Assembly: GCF_016086655.4 (NCBI RefSeq)
Contig: NC_052140.2
Coordinates: forward strand, 992,001-1,056,000
Direction of reading: 5' to 3'
Source: Lepeophtheirus salmonis
Lineage: Eukaryota; Arthropoda; Copepoda; Siphonostomatoida; Caligidae
DNA: 64,000 bases
Shown: one piece after another, positions 1 through 14,352 of the stretch
Layout: each line of letters opens with the position of its first letter
How positions within the stretch are numbered: position 1 is the stretch's first letter
Notes under the pieces: model-generated
Told to the model about the DNA's origin: nothing
Databases searched by the model: none
Seen by the model: only the letters and a program-made list of their open reading frames with translations
Program-made: the position numbers and the translations under genes

Positions 1-174
1 TATAAATAAGAACGAAAAAATTACAAAAAAATGATTATTTTTATTATCCATTTATTTATAAAAGACCTTCTTTTTCAAACAATCAAATCATTGTCTAATA
101 TATTCTACGCCTTGAAGGAGATACTCTCTCTGCTTAATATTTTTAGTTATTGTGTTCGCATAGTCAGTCATCAT

Positions 175-645
175 CAAAGGGGAAAATCAAGCGTGGAATG
201 GGAATGTTGAAAAGAAAAAAAAGAAACCGAAAATCAAGATGGTAACCCGAACAATTTGAAGAATATTATAGAGGAGAGAAAGAATAATGCTCAGGGTGTT
301 TCATTAGATCAATTGCAATCAGCTGTGACAAGAGAGGAAGAAAAAAGTATATAAAAAGGGTAGTTGCTGGAATTACTCAGATGTCAATCCCCAATTCTAC
401 TCTGAGTCCAACAAGGACTTGCAATTATATCACTGCCACAAATCCTCAGGGTTAAGCCCCATCTTTTATGAGCACACATGAACATTAAAACAGGTATTGA
501 ATATAATTAAATCGATTGAGAAAAGGACGATCACTACTCAGGAATTAAATAATAATGGTAACTGCTAAGGAACAGAAAATTCATTATTTATACTACCAGT
601 TAAAAATTAACAGGCCAGCTAAAAAACACACCGAATTTACATATA
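175..645 (+). repeat. Short inverted-repeat element, family 1, copy A
   Basis: This copy shares the blocks seen in the other family 1 copies: AAGAAACCGAAAATC, ATGGTAACC, ACAATTTGAAGAAT, a TCTACTCTGAGTCC block, and a 3' end related to ACACACGATTTACATCA. The 5' terminal repeat is degenerate, so the left boundary is approximate. It has no coding capacity. Confidence 0.6.
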
Positions 646-2166
646 TGGTCATCATTCTTATTCCTCTCTCTCCAATACCCTTATATTATGTATATATTTT
701 TTTCCTTTAATGTAGCCTTCATTTCCTGACCATGATGCAAAATGCTCCTGAGGCAAATCTGACCCTACATTCAGTATGGCTAAAAAAGCTGCGATTCTGG
801 GGCTATAAGAGTATCTTATTTAGTTTTTCCAGTTATAACCTAAAATATAGGTTTGCCTCTAGTAAACCTGTCAGGTTTTTTTAGTCGAATATAATTTCAG
901 GTGGTTATATTCCTCTTCTGATCATATCGAAAATATTGCTGAATAGAGTGAACAGAACCAACTCCTCTATCAAATACCAGATGTGATTATGAAGCTTCTT
1001 CATGACGACCTCTGCTAAATCATTGTCAATTCTACTGAACAATAAAATGTCTGGTACATTTTCAAGTCATTTACAGGAGCATCAGCTGCAAATGCTGAAG
1101 TCACCCACATTGACCTATAAAACAAAGTTAGGTATTTGTTCGTCCTATCCTGTTTTTTCATTGTACCTTTAACATATTGGCTCTCCTCAATGAATAAAAA
1201 CATCATTTGGGAGTATATATTTATGGTCATCCATCTTCCTTGATGAATTGATCCTCGTTTCTTCCAATGAGAACCCAGAGGAGAAGTGAAATTATAGTGA
1301 GTTCTGCCATTTTTTGATAATCAGCTCTTGGAAATGTGTCTGATTTCAAAATTTTATCCATCTTCTTTAAACAATTTGCACTTTTCCTTTTCAGGCATAA
1401 TCCTTAAATAGTGAGGGTTGTTGTATGTTCTTTTTTCAAGTTACCCCATTTATCCTTGTAGTGTTTAAACCATGGGGTTTCTAGAGACTTAACTTTCCTA
1501 AACAACTTTTCCCAAACTGAGCCTACATTGAGTATATTATGCTACATGCTAGATAAAATAACTTGATGTCTAATTGGTTCTATATAAGCTTAGGGGGTCT
1601 CTTGTGAAAACCAGGGCAGATATCTTGTCCGCAAAAAAAAAGGCTAAATATAAGAGAAAATAACACTGATAGATGGGAGTATACCATTTTTTTTTGTACT
1701 GCGGTCCGCGCACCTAGATGTTTCTCTTTACCTTCATTTCACTGGATAATCCTCATACTTATTCAACTAAAATATAACCATTTTTGAATAATAATTCTTA
1801 TATATTTAATTATCCGTCTTTTTTGGGATTCATTGGTGTGTTTTATCTATAATTTTTTTCTAAAAACTATGCAAAATTATCCGAAAAGGATATCTTGGAA
1901 AAACTTTAAAGGCGATAAAGTAGGGTATAAAAACATACCCAGATCCCTAAAAAAATGACTTTTGAGCTTCTCATATCTTAAAGCATGGGAAAAATGCGGA
2001 AATATTTCAAAATTCAAGAAAGTATATTTTTTAATAAGTCTAATGTGGGTTATGATCAAGGAGGAGGCCAATGTGGTTTCCAATTTCAGTAAGGACTCCC
2101 AGATGGCAGCCACAGAGGACATGTGGGAAAATATTCCGAAAGAATTTACACGAACTAGCTGCAAGA

Positions 2167-2570
2167 CAGTGATGAAAATTGTGTTTATTTTGGGCATTTT
2201 ATAAAAATAAACCGAAAATCAATATGGTAACCTTGACAATTTGAAGAATGTTTTGGTGGATAGCAGCGTAGTTGTCATGACGTTTCATTATATCAGCAAC
2301 AATCAGCAGTGACGAGGGAGAAGGGAATAAACAAGGACATTGGCAAGAATTACTCCGATATAGATCCTCAATTCATATCATTCAAGGACTTACAATTATA
2401 AGTCTACAATAAATCCTCCAGATTAATCTTTGCCTTTTATGTGTACACACGAATGTTCAATCAGGTTTTGAGGTTAGTTGAATGAAGCAGGAAAAGAAAA
2501 TTCATTCTTCAGATTAACAATTCCAAAAAAGGGGCCAACTGAGAAATACACACGATTTACATCACAAGTG
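2167..2570 (+). repeat. Short inverted-repeat element, family 1, copy B
   Basis: This is the most complete copy, about 400 bp. The left end reads GTGATGAAAATTGTGTTTAT and the right end reads ATACACACGATTTACATCAC, which are imperfect inverted repeats of each other. The internal blocks (AAACCGAAAATC, GACAATTTGAAGAATG, CATGACGTTTCAT) match the other copies. It has no transposase, so it is a MITE-like non-autonomous element of unassigned superfamily. Confidence 0.75.
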
Positions 2571-5500
2571 AGGACGGATGAGGCGTCTCCCCCAAGTTGT
2601 TCAGGTCAAGAGCAACCACATTGAATTATATAATATTTTAGTAGGAGACTATCAAGCCTGTAAAAGCATAGTTATTAATACATATTATTCTAATACCAAC
2701 TCTAATCTGTGAGTCATTTCATTTTTTGATGGGGCTCTAATTCCAGACACGCGTAGGATTGAATTATATTGCTGTTGTTTTATTTTTTTGTAAAAAAATT
2801 TGATCACTGCAAAATTTGATCGAATGACCCCTTCTTTTTCTTCTTTTATTAAATCTCTTGTTTATTCATTAAATTTGTTTCCTTCAAAACGGTCACATCC
2901 CCTCCAGACCCCCCTCCTACGGACGCCTTTGATAATAGTTAATTTTTCCTGGCGTCATAAATTGCATCATAATTGAAGGAGATGATATTTTGGGGAATTA
3001 AAGTTGATAGAAATTGTAGATAAGTATATATATTTGCCGAAAGGTGGTGTGACTTTCTGTAGCCTGGGTCTATATTATAGGTATAGATTGCTTGAGGGCG
3101 CTGATGTCTCCTTTATATGATAATTATTAGTCAAGTGCTGGGCGCTGAATTTTACTACATGAGTATTTTCGAGTTTCTAAGAAAAATACTCGAGGAATTA
3201 CAAACTTTACTCCTTACTTTCATGAGTACTCCATACTCATCCTCACACTTTTTACTCCTTCAAAAACTCGTCAGTCAAAATAATCATATTTTTTAACGAA
3301 TTACTGAAACTTGTCATTTAAAAATTTGTGTAGTTATCCAAAGGACTCTCTATTTGTAATTGAATATATTGTATATGTACATATAAAAGGATCTTATAAT
3401 AGCAATAATACTTGTATACCAGAAGGACTATAATACATTTAATATAAGGTACTGATGACCAATCAAAATTGTTTTCCTAATTTATGTTCCATAGATTAAT
3501 CTATAAATTAGTTTAACTTATTTGAATCGAGGTCATAAGCGTGAATGCATATGAATGAGAATATATTGAAAAATAAAAGTTTTCAGATGGCTAAGAAATT
3601 CCAAGCAATCTAGAGTACTCCTGCTAGTTATAAAAGAACAAACAAAGATTATTTCTAAAACGAACTGGGATGAAATGGGTACACATTGCAGAAAAGTCAA
3701 CACATTTCTACCTCGTGGAAACATGAATTCTCAATTTTCCAAAGAAAGGAAGTTAGACTAAAAAGACTAACATGTTATAATGGGGTCGAAAAAGAATCCC
3801 AAGCTTTGACGAGTTCCGAGTAACACTGTTTTTATGCCCACGAACCGAGTTTTTTCCCTCTTTTTTATTTCCTTCGTCAACTCGAGTACCAATATAAGAG
3901 TTTTGGTCGTGGCACATGACTAATATAATTATAATTCAAGGAGCTGCACTATCTTGTCACAATACAGCGCCACTCTCTGTCGCTTTATTTACAAACTAAT
4001 ATAAATAAACAACGCTCATGGCTAGTGTTGGATCGGTTCTAGGACTGATTTCCTAGTCTGATATTTTCTAACATTCAACAGTCTAGGTTACTAGCTATCT
4101 TTTTGTTTTCATCACTTCTAGCTGGGATTGAAGAATATCAAAAATAAGAAAAATAATGCATGGTAGTTAGAACGTATAAAAATCACACACCTTCTACGGT
4201 CAGCTTCAGGTATCTGGTCTCTTTGAAAGAGGTTATGAATTATGATGGAACTTCAGTTACTCCAAGGACGTAGTTACTAGTAACTACGATCCAACAGTAC
4301 TCTTGCCCCATTGAACGATGAAAAATATTTATGGACAGTAAAGTTGAAGCCCTTCTATTTGTTGGCCCCATTTGACATCAAAACTGGGTTGCTTAGGCCC
4401 CAAAATGGCCGACAAAAAACTAGATGTGTCACATGAAAATGCTCTATAATGAAGACACACGTCATATTATGTAATTGATTGCATTTCAATAAGAAACATT
4501 TTAAAAATATATATATCATAGGAAGTATATTTAAAACATATATCATCATAAGCTAAATAATAATGGTAACTATTTTTTATAAAAATGAGAGATTGTCGAG
4601 GAAAAGAGTACGGACATTGGATACAAAACCAATGCATTGCATGATTTCATTTATATTTTTGCTTTGCTTCAATGGCACAATGCTTAAAATTGGACTTATT
4701 GATATTATTATTTTTTTGAAACAAAATAATGATAATTAAATAAATAAAAAAAATTGATAGATAAAGACGACTAGCTACTTATTGATTCATTTTTTTTCTT
4801 TAATGCTACATAGTAAATTGACTGGTTTTCTTATATTAGGTTATGCAGGGTTAATAGAAATACAAGGTTATACCTTAACGCTTTTTCGACTTATGGCTCT
4901 ATTTCTACCACGCTGGTTAATAGTGAAAGAGAACCGTTACTGTTTATCATATAATTTCTAGTATAATATGCTAATAATATAGCATTGTTATACTCTATGA
5001 CGTCAAAATCAAAATGCAGCAGTTGGCACGATACATGAAATTAAAAATTTTGGGAAGGCTGAATACATGACTGTATAACATTGTTTTTCTATTAGCCTTG
5101 AGGCTATGGGTTATACTTCTACCCGTACGTAATATTTTCTTTTCCCATCTAGAATAGAGGGACAGCAAAGTGGAAATTTGAAATTCAATCCTCGCCACCT
5201 TTTAATAATAAGCGATTGTGATTATAAAGAGAGGGATCTGAACTCTTCCGAGTTATTCGTACAATCAGTACTCTGGATGATCTTGAAAGTAGATGGAAGG
5301 TTTCGTTATGTGGAGAATGCTGCTTGTCACCTATCGAGTATCCAAATGGCCTCAAAGTCGATCCTGGAGTTAGAGTGAATGGCTTCTCATTAACTTGTAG
5401 AATTTATGTAATTACAAAGAGTCGAGATCCTCTCTTCTTACTCCAATAATATATATGTAATTCGTTAAGTTATTTCTTTATTATGAAAATGTTACAATAA

Positions 5501-6074
5501 TTGAATTTCAACTTTCCGCTTTCGCTGTCTCCAATTTCGAGATAGAATGAGAAAATGTGACGTGCATGCAAAATTGTAAGCCAAACATCCCCCTTATATT
5601 ATTATTTTTTTTTCAAAATATTAGGGGGCATAGTACAAAGAGGATAAAGTATTAATATTAGACATTAATCAATGTTTAGAGGTTGTGCACGACCCTTGAA
5701 ATGGTAAATGTCACAATTTTATCAGAAAAATAGAGCTCTGATCTACAAAATAGTTAATATAAGTCATAAAAAATGACCACTTTAAATGTATAAACAATCT
5801 TTCAAAAGTTATCATATGGTTTTCCATTAAAATTATTATTTCTTATAAAAAAATATTAACAAAGTATTGTTGTACCGTGTTTAGCTCGCACTTTTTCTGT
5901 CCTCTTATGTGTAACCAGGCTCCGCTCACCATTTTTGAAATTGGAGGAATCAATGGGTCAATAAATTAAATTTAAAAAAGAACTATTATTTCCTACTATA
6001 TAATTATTTTACATTCCAAAAAAAGTATGGTGGCTGGAGTTGTAGAAAATATGACCTACATCCCTTAAAACAAA

Positions 6075-6320
6075 AAGAAATCAAAAAATGACGTAGTAAC
6101 GCTGACAATTTGAAGAATGTTTATTTCATGACGTTTTATAATTATATTATTTACAAGCAGTACAAGCAGCTATAACAGGAAGGAAATCCCACTCCATATC
6201 CAGCAATGATATAGGTAGGATCCTCAATTCTAATCTGAGCCCAAAGTCCCCAATAAATCATCAGCATTACTCTCTGTCATTCATGAATACACACACTTTA
6301 TACTTAGATGTTCCTTTTTC
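6075..6320 (+). repeat. Family 1 element, copy C (partial)
   Basis: A degenerate copy with the CTGACAATTTGAAGAATG and CATGACGTTTTAT blocks and the TCCTCAATTCTA block. Terminal repeats are not clearly preserved. Confidence 0.5.
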
Positions 6321-6582
6321 AAGCATATCATAAACATTATAAAAGCTTTAGAAAATAAATTGTTACCATGTAACTTTTCGGTTTCTTTTTGTTGGGGGGA
6401 TGAGGTCATATTTTTTACAGCCTTAGACAAGCCCCCTGGCCTCTTGAAATAGCCCTACTTAACTTCTAAACACTATTCATTATATTTCAAATTTCATTTT
6501 TTATCAAAAGAAACATCCTTGGACGACTATGTTCTCCCAATATTTCGAGAAAGAAAAGAAAATAAGAGCCAGTCAATGTACA

Positions 6583-9500
6583 TTAATCATGTTTCTTTTT
6601 CGAATAATTATGACAAAACTCCTTAGAAAAATTAAGGATAGACTGAAAAAATCCTCCATTGTGAAGTTTAAGCTCTAACTCCTGAATACCCGGTGTATAT
6701 TTTGACAAAAGAACTATGGCGAGAGTGGACAAGGAAAGATAGATTGTTGCGTAGAAGGGATGACTAAATATCCATGAAAATGTTATATAAAAGAACAAGG
6801 CCCATGCCATGAGGCTAGACAAGTGTAAATGATTGATTCCACTTTTAAAAGAGGAAGATTTGTCCATATTTTCCGTTTTACTAGTAGTATAAAAAATTTC
6901 TAAATACTTTTCTTTCTCTCTCCAGAGCTCCAAAAGCCATTTTTCTAAGCCAATCAGCGTAGTTGGAATTGATTTACAAGGGTGTCTGAAAATAAAATTG
7001 AAGATATATTATCACATTATGCACTCATTATCAGAGTTAAAAAGGATTTTAATTTGTCTCCCGAGATCCCTTTGTTTTGTACTATGGGGAAAATTGCAAA
7101 GAAATTATAAAAAACTAACAACTAACATTACCCAAATGGAGATAGTAAATATTAGTAGGATTAAAACGTTATTGGAGTCAATTCTATCCACACTTGTGGA
7201 ATCAGAAAGAGCTTTATTGTCAATTTGTTTTTATACCTACTGACTAAAAACTTGTTCAAACGATAAAAGCCATGATTGTTTAAGATTGCCAAGGCCCTAT
7301 TTTAAGTCTAAAACAATTCAATTTCTTGATCCAAAAACCAATTTTTGTCAAAATAGTAATGATTCAGATGGATTTCGAGATAACGCTCAAATCTTTCCAA
7401 AATCGCAAAAAAAAACGTATAAAATCACAAGATCCTTAGTTTTACACACCTTTTGACGTGCATATGAACTCTTTGAGGTAAATTCCCATGGATTACATCC
7501 ATTTCGGTTTCTGGAATGACGTCGGGGTAACTTAAAGTAATGTCATAAATCGCATCCAATCGCTTTCCTTTATGAATAATGAATCGTTATTATAAAGTAA
7601 TTAACGTGTTATTAGGGATATCAGCCGGGACTTACTCTCTCTCATTTTATTGGCAAGAAATCCGAATCCCGTTGTCCGCGGAAACAATAAATATTCAAAT
7701 GGTTTTTGACCATTACTCATTGCGTATTTATCACTGCAAACCTTTGTCTTATTAGTTAAATTTGTTCCTTCTGGAAAAAGAATGAGTTGATAGGGATGCT
7801 CCTCATCGTCGGATAAATAATCCAACATTCGATTCATTCGATCCTCATCTGATGACCAGGAGCGACATATGTAGAGTGAGCGTGTGCATTGCAGTGTCCA
7901 TCCTTCCTCATCACAATGGAATTAAAGTTAATGTCAACTGACTGATGTTTTTAAAGAAATCATATTTACCAACTCCAGGGATCATTCTAACTTCTTGCTT
8001 AAGAACAAATTTGGCATTATTATTTGCTGGATATGTAATTTTATGGATTCCAACAAACAAATAATTCCAGTCCACCCGTGTTCGATGATTCACGACGAAA
8101 ATACTACTTTCATCACTACGAATGTAATCACCCGAAATAGTCACTTTGGAATTGAATATCAATTCTGTAAGAGCCTAAAATTGAAAGAATATATGAATTT
8201 ATTATAGTAATTTGAGTAGAAATTATAATTTTAGAAATTGATGATTAGGAAAGTGACAAATACCACATTTCAGAGCAATTGAATGGATTTTGGAGGTTCA
8301 CAATTCAGTTGAAACTTTATTTATAGATATTCTATAAAAATTTTAAATAGTTTTCCCCATTATTAACAATTATGGTTAAAAATTTGATTTTCAGTAAAAC
8401 TTGACTGGTATTTCTAATCAATAAAAATCAAATGGTGCAACTTTATTCTTATTGAGAAAAAAAAATTGTATTTTCTGATCAATTTTGTGCTATTTTCATC
8501 TTTATGCATTAAGAGTGAAACCATTAATATTTATATGTTTTCTAACATAATGATTATTCACAATCGTCATCAATAGGTAGCTAGTTACATAAAAATAAGC
8601 AAGGTGATCTTGTCCTTACGATTGAGTCATCCTCACAAATCAAATCAATTATATGAAAAAATATACATTTTAAAAGTGTAAAAATACGGATGGAAAATGA
8701 TTTTTTTTTTAAAGTATAGATGCATAATAAACTGTCAAATTAGCGAATTTACTAATTACATTTTCTTCTTCTTTTTTTTTTTTTTAATTATGGCTGTCTA
8801 TCAGTATTTAAAATTTGTTTAAGCCAAGTAATATTTTTTATAATTGATGACTAATGGGTTGCATTAAAATAATAAATATACATAGTATTTAATAGTAATA
8901 TATTAGTTCAAATTGCCCGTCACTCTCTTTGGAGATAAGTCGTAGCAAAGTAATGTGTTATGGAAATAGCTATTAAATTTCTTTTGAAGAGATTTTTTTA
9001 AATTAATATTGTTTTTAAGGATTTAACTGAAGTGACAAGGGGCTCTATGTTATCCCTAATAGTCTCCAAAAATTTGGTCTGGTGAGTATCTTTTGTTTTC
9101 AGTGGTTAAGATACCTCCGAGATATTAGTGGTGTTATTAATTATTTATCCCCATTTTGAACATTCAAACGTATTAGCAAACAAGGAGCACACTAGTATTT
9201 ATAGTGATTTCTGTCAGCAGACTTGTCGTCTGTCAAAAGTAGTGAAGAAAATAATTTTCTTTTTTATTTACATTCACGAGGATTTTCGCAGTCCCATGTA
9301 TAATACGTATTGGGGAACCTCTTCAGCTCACACCCTCGAGCTCATATTTTCCACCAATCATTCGTATACCAATGCACTACTTTTTCTTATAACCCGTTCT
9401 CCAAATTCAAAAAGTTGATCAAGTTCCCTCAAAACAACTCACCCTATTATAATCTCAAATCCCTAAATAAGTAAGCATTTATTTTAAAAGGAAATTATAA

Positions 9501-11345
9501 GAGTTTAAAAGATATTTTCATCTTTGTATTAATAACGGGATTGTCATCGTTATGGATGTTTCTCAACCATCCCTTAAAATATACTCAATTACTTAATTGA
9601 TTTGTTGTTCGTATTTTGGAAAAACAGTTGAATTTACATCATATATAAATTAAATACACATTTGAAATAATATACCATTTTTTATTTTAATCTACATTGA
9701 AATTGTGTAACATCCCATTATTAAATAATTTCACCCCATGAAAATTATGACTAATTTATTTTCTTGGAAGGAAGCAAATTGTTATAATTATATTAGTGTT
9801 GGATTCATAACTAGAAATATTTGAATATATATTAATAGAATCAAAATTATGCATATCAAATGGAATTGACAGTCCTTTAAATTAATCTAATTTTGGCTCG
9901 GTTATGATAATATAGATACAACTTTTTGGAATCATTTCCTATTATGCAAATAAATATAATTCCAAAATTACCCCCATTATTTGATTAATAATTAATTGAC
10001 TGCCTTGTTATTGGTATAGTCAAACACATTTAATTGTTGAACTTAGATTCATTCAATGAAACAATATTTTTCTTTGCCCGCCTCCTTTATCGAACTACAC
10101 TTGACTCAAAAACTCAAACTAGTTAGTTATTAGTCGAATCCAACACTAACTTTCTTCATAATAATTGAAACACGACATCCAAAGGGGTCATTATATATAT
10201 GTATATAGTAACATAACAAGAATCCTCAACTTTTTATAGCATTTAGTTAAACAGTGATAGTTTGAAAAGAGAAATATTTTGATATGGAAGTCACTGTTAA
10301 CTTAGTCTAGTTTCGACACATTTAATTATATTTCATATTGTCCTGTCTCATTTTTATTTCGTGAATAAAAGTTTGGTTTTATTATGCAGAACATAAAATT
10401 TAAAAAATGATAGTTTCGTCTTTCTCTAGTCATTGTCATGAGAAAAAGATTCGTTGATGAATACATTTCGTCTAGTCATAGCTGACAAAATTAACACTGA
10501 TGGAAGTAATTAATCATTACAAATAGACTACAGTAATTTATAAATGATATTTGTCACTACAAAAATGTGAGCCAATCAGCTAAGAAAAACGAATAAGTAT
10601 TCCATAGTGAATAATAGCTACATTGAATTAAATATTTAACATATGATCTAAGTATGTGATTAAGCCCCATCATTTAACAATCTATTGTGAGCAACAAACA
10701 AATTATGTTTAGTCGTTAATAAGTAATAACAAAGCCGTTTATGAACTATTAACATATTAAACAAGACAGACATCTAATGAGAATCTATTTATCATTTGAC
10801 CACTCCAATATATTCCTTGAAAATAGGTAAATATATTAATTAATAACTAATTAATAAATACAAATATATATAATATTACGTTGACATGATTTTATACGGT
10901 AATGTCTCAAATTTCCTTCCAAAGAAATCTTGTGAAATTAGAGATTGTAACGAATAAAACATGACTCTAATTAAAAGCATATATTATACGTTACAGTACA
11001 AATACTAATAATAGCCAGGATGAAAATATTATTAAAAAATGAGGCTACAAAAATGTTTTTGATTTTTTATCGCTTGTACGAAAATTCAATATAAAATAGT
11101 ATTTCGTCAAAAAAGGGTTATAAATGTATTATTAAATCAAATTCCTATTTTCTAAACACACTTACCATATTAAAGGACTCCCACATCACGAACAAAATGT
11201 CTGTGGATCTTCGAAACCATTTTCTTTTAATGAAAAGTAATGGTAGGAGAGGGAGATACAAAAAAAAGTATCCAAAAAGAATGGAAGTAATCCAAATGGA
11301 ACAGTATATACAGCCCTTTATGTTTTTTACTATACCGCCTCTCAT
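6583..11345 (-). CDS. LCLAT1: Lysocardiolipin acyltransferase 1-like (AGPAT family)
   Basis: Acyl-CoA-dependent acyltransferase that re-acylates lysophospholipids such as lysocardiolipin and lysophosphatidylinositol in ER-type membranes (family knowledge). Five coding exons on the minus strand join in frame: 11166-11345, 7970-8174, 7636-7902, 7450-7567 and 6583-6985, giving about 390 residues against about 414 in human. Visible motifs are the catalytic block NHRTRVD (H90, D95), a PGVGW stretch, and the acyl-acceptor block FPEGT at residues 171-175 followed by PRTTGF. An N-terminal hydrophobic segment (about 14-38) and two C-terminal ones in the last exon are predicted membrane spans. The first exon starts at MRGGIVK and is separated by a 3 kb AT-rich intron. 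All joins are GT-AG; exon phases agree. The family is certain; the exact acyl preference is inferred. Confidence 0.92.
8175..11165 (-). other. Long first intron of the LCLAT1-like gene
   Basis: About 3 kb of AT-rich sequence between the first and second coding exons. It begins GTAAGT on the minus strand (11160-11165) and ends TTTTAG before 8174. I see no nested gene, transposase fragment or clear repeat family member in it. Confidence 0.75.
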
Positions 11346-12126
11346 ACTTGATGGAATCGACTAGTACAGAACACAGAGATTTATAGGGCTTCCAATGGTA
11401 TTACCATTTTTTATATTTACAAGTATAAATATAAATATTATTAAATAAGAATCCCGGGAAGTTTTGTGTGTGTGCGTCAACAAAGGCAAAAAACATTGAA
11501 GAACGCGTATCCTTTTTTCCATCAGTAATAAGAAATATAAATAAAAAAAGAGAAAAAAGAAGCCGGCCATACCTGGCATAGTTGAAAATAATATGATCTG
11601 CCAGTATGCTAAAAAAAAAGAAACCGAAAATAAGCGTGGTCACCCTGACAATTTGAAGAATGTTTGGGAGAGGAACAGCATGGCTGTCATGACGTTTCAT
11701 TTAATAAGCTCTCAGCAGCTTTGAGATGAAAGAAATATACACTCAGAGTCCAACTTAGCCTCAGAGTTAGTTTTCTTGTGTCATGCACTAGGGATTACTT
11801 TGTACTTAAATTTTCTCTCATAGAGAATAAAATAATAATGATAACAGCTTTGTTAAATAAAAACATCAATTCAGGTAGCAACTACAAAAAGCCATTCCCC
11901 CTTCTATTATCATATTATTTTGATGGATGGACCATAGCTACCATTAATAGTTCCTTTCTCAAATAATAAAAATAAAAAGCTGGCACTGAGTGAACTTATA
12001 TTGACAAGAGTACCTAGCTACCAAAAAATTCAAATTAAACAATATAAACTATTAAGTAATATTTTTTATTTTTTATAACATGGTTCAATCATACACCGAA
12101 CTCCGTTACTTTTAATACAAATGTGT
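11346..12126. other. Intergenic gap with a family 1 repeat
   Basis: The stretch lies between the LCLAT1-like start codon and the PUS10 stop codon, both on the minus strand, so it should hold the PUS10 3' UTR and the LCLAT1 promoter. About 11575-11900 is family 1 copy D. Overlapping minus-strand open frames of 70-100 codons here run through that repeat and are not considered genes. Confidence 0.6.
11575..11900 (+). repeat. Family 1 element, copy D
   Basis: It carries the AAGAAACCGAAAAT, CCTGACAATTTGAAGAATG and CATGACGTTTCAT blocks, an AATAATAATGATAAC block and an AATTCAGGTAGC block that match copies A and E. Its left end (TAGTTGAAAATAATATGATC) is a diverged terminal repeat. Confidence 0.55.
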
Positions 12127-14352
12127 TTAAGATACAACGTTATTTGAGTTGTCCATAGATCCCGGAGGCCAATCCAAATTAATTGCCTATAAATATAAAT
12201 TAATCTTGTATGAATATCTTGTTTGATTTCTGAAAATGATCCACAAAAAGGATTTATTAAAATAAAATATATACATACCTGAACATCTAATGCCTCAATA
12301 TCAATATCACAGCCAATTATGGATTTCAATGAAGGAGTTGTTCGCTTAAAATCTCCATGTACGAATTCTTTAACATAGGTTCCTGCTTCTGTGACTAGAC
12401 TAAATATAAACCGTCGGTCACTCCCGTTCGATAATTCTTTAGGAAAGGCTTCAAACTTCAGATCTGAGACAGTCCTTTTTCGTAGGGCATTAGATCTACG
12501 ATGAAGTACACGAACGGGTGTCTTTTGGGATAACGTAACTTTGGAAGCAGGGAGTTTCCCATTTAAAACATCAAGAGTCATTTCAACGTCTGAAGGAATT
12601 ACAACAACTGAACGATATGTTTTGGTCTTTTGATCTTCTCCTTCTTTGAGGGTCTTGAGATCGGATCTAATCATCATATAAATAAATAAATAATTTGAAA
12701 ACTGCATCAATAAAGAATAACATTATTATTACTTTAAAAGTAAACTAAGGCTATTAATCCTAACGTCCTGAGTGCTTGAATTAATGGCAGCTTCTACACT
12801 GCGCAATTCCTCATGACTAAAAATAGTTTTACGGGGATTCACAAATTCAAAAGCAAATGGTCTACCAGAGCCCAACATTCTTGTATCCACGTCTTCTCTT
12901 CCAGAAGAGTAAAACTTTGCATCTATTGGTAAAGAATAAATCCCGAAATAAGTACAATACTACAGTTCTCCCACTGAATATATTTACCATCAAATTTAAA
13001 TATCTTTTTAAACGGCTCAATGATGATTTCCTCTATTGAGGTGTCCAATTTCCTTACTCCATCAATGATCCAGGGTGTTTGAGGTAACTCTCGAGAGTAT
13101 TTATTGTAACGACCTATAAAATAAGAATATAATGAAGGTTTATTAAGTGCATGAGGCGCAGTGTTAATTTCGTCATGTTTTTTTGCATGACAAGGACAAG
13201 ACGGAGTAATTTTCTTGAATGTTTCGTCTCACTAAAACAAATATTTTCTTTGAATGACGTAATAAAGATGTGGTGGAGATTGGACAAAACAAGACGAAAC
13301 TAACACTAATGAGGAAATCATACCTCCAATGTATATACTATTATTATACATAACAACATTCGACTCAAAGAGTGACGGAATATTTGGAGGAACTGAGTAA
13401 GAGTCTCGAAAATCCGAGTTTGATACACTTTGTAATGACTTTTCAATCCCTTGACGAGTCACAAGTCCCATATGATATTTATTGGATTTTTTTTCGCGCA
13501 TCGTGTACTCTTCCTTACACATCCGGGATCTAAACATATCATCAATAAAGCAATTAACATATAAAGTACAAAAAGAACACATGCTCACATGGAGTTCATT
13601 TCATCATCATCCTCTGCATATTTAATTCGAAGTTCAGCAAAAAAATCACTAGTCCCTCCTAATAGATACTTCTTCTCTGCCTTCAATTCAGTTGGAAAAA
13701 GCCATTTCCAAACCTTTGAAGGGGTGGGGAGAGAAAATAACAAAGGTGTTGAGGTGAAACATTCCTGAGATATCTGTTACTAAACCTGTTTTATTGGAAT
13801 GATGTCGTCACTGCGAAATTTTTCTATTTTTTCCGTTAGAAAAATAGTTAAGGATCGTTCACGAAGACTAAGGGAAATTGGCAAAGAAATGGCAATAGAA
13901 AAGTCTTTTGAATCGTATTCACTCGTTTTTATTGCATGAGAAACCTAAAAATATATAAGATATTCTAATTATTCATATTAGTCTCAATAACACTTCCATT
14001 ATTGAATGAATTAACAAGAGCAATTAAAAAATTAGATCGACAAATTATTACTTCTTCCAAACAAGGAAGCATGAAATGATCCTGCAACACTCCAATGCAA
14101 GCTGAACAGGGGTTCGCCTTAGATATTTTCCCTTCAGATCCATTTTGAGCCTCACTAGTCTAAGGATTAAAAAGTAAATAATATCATTCATTAATATAAT
14201 TCTATATTTTAAAACTTTTCTTTAAAAAAAAAAATCATTACCCGATACTTGTAGACTTCTCGGAGGCCTGAGTATCGAAGTTTGCATCGGAAACAAATAT
14301 CTTGAGCTTCTTCCAAAGCTTGAAACACACTTTCCTTGTAGGAAAGAGTCAT
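12127..14352 (-). CDS. PUS10: tRNA pseudouridine synthase Pus10
   Basis: Pseudouridine synthase that modifies uridines in the tRNA T-loop; in animals the protein is also linked to microRNA processing. Nine coding exons join with consistent phase: 14242-14352, 14052-14159, 13786-13944, 13589-13713, 13324-13529, 12988-13113, 12733-12922, 12279-12666 and 12127-12186, total about 490 residues (human about 529). Two CxxC pairs near the N-terminus (C20/C23 and C55/C58) fit the zinc-binding THUMP-containing half. The catalytic half shows GRYNKYSRELPQTPW, the active-site block GREDVD (D289 is the likely nucleophile) and RPFAFE, then KTPVRVLHRR, AGTYVKEFVHGDF and the terminal DWPP. Everything expected for the family is present and nothing is truncated. 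Start chosen at the first ATG in frame ahead of the first CxxC. Confidence 0.95.

Larger units (their letters stand above)
1..6582. other. Gene-free, repeat-rich region
   Basis: I find no convincing gene here. The open frames are short, AT-driven and lack family resemblance or plausible splice partners. The stretch holds copies of the GTGATGAAAATCG element near 175-645, 2167-2570 and 6075-6320, a fragment of the same element near 6360-6395, a fragment of the CCCCAAAATGGCCG repeat near 4340-4460, and a short TAGTGTTGGATCGG element end near 4022-4085. The remainder is AT-rich DNA without visible structure. Confidence 0.6.

Noticed and set aside
9128..9418. 96-codon plus-strand frame in the LCLAT1-like intron
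   Set aside because: Composition follows the intron, with no motif, signal peptide or partner exon.
11361..11700. Overlapping minus-strand frames of 72 and 99 codons with hydrophobic stretches
   Set aside because: They run through a family 1 repeat and AT-rich tracts, have no splice partner and resemble no family.
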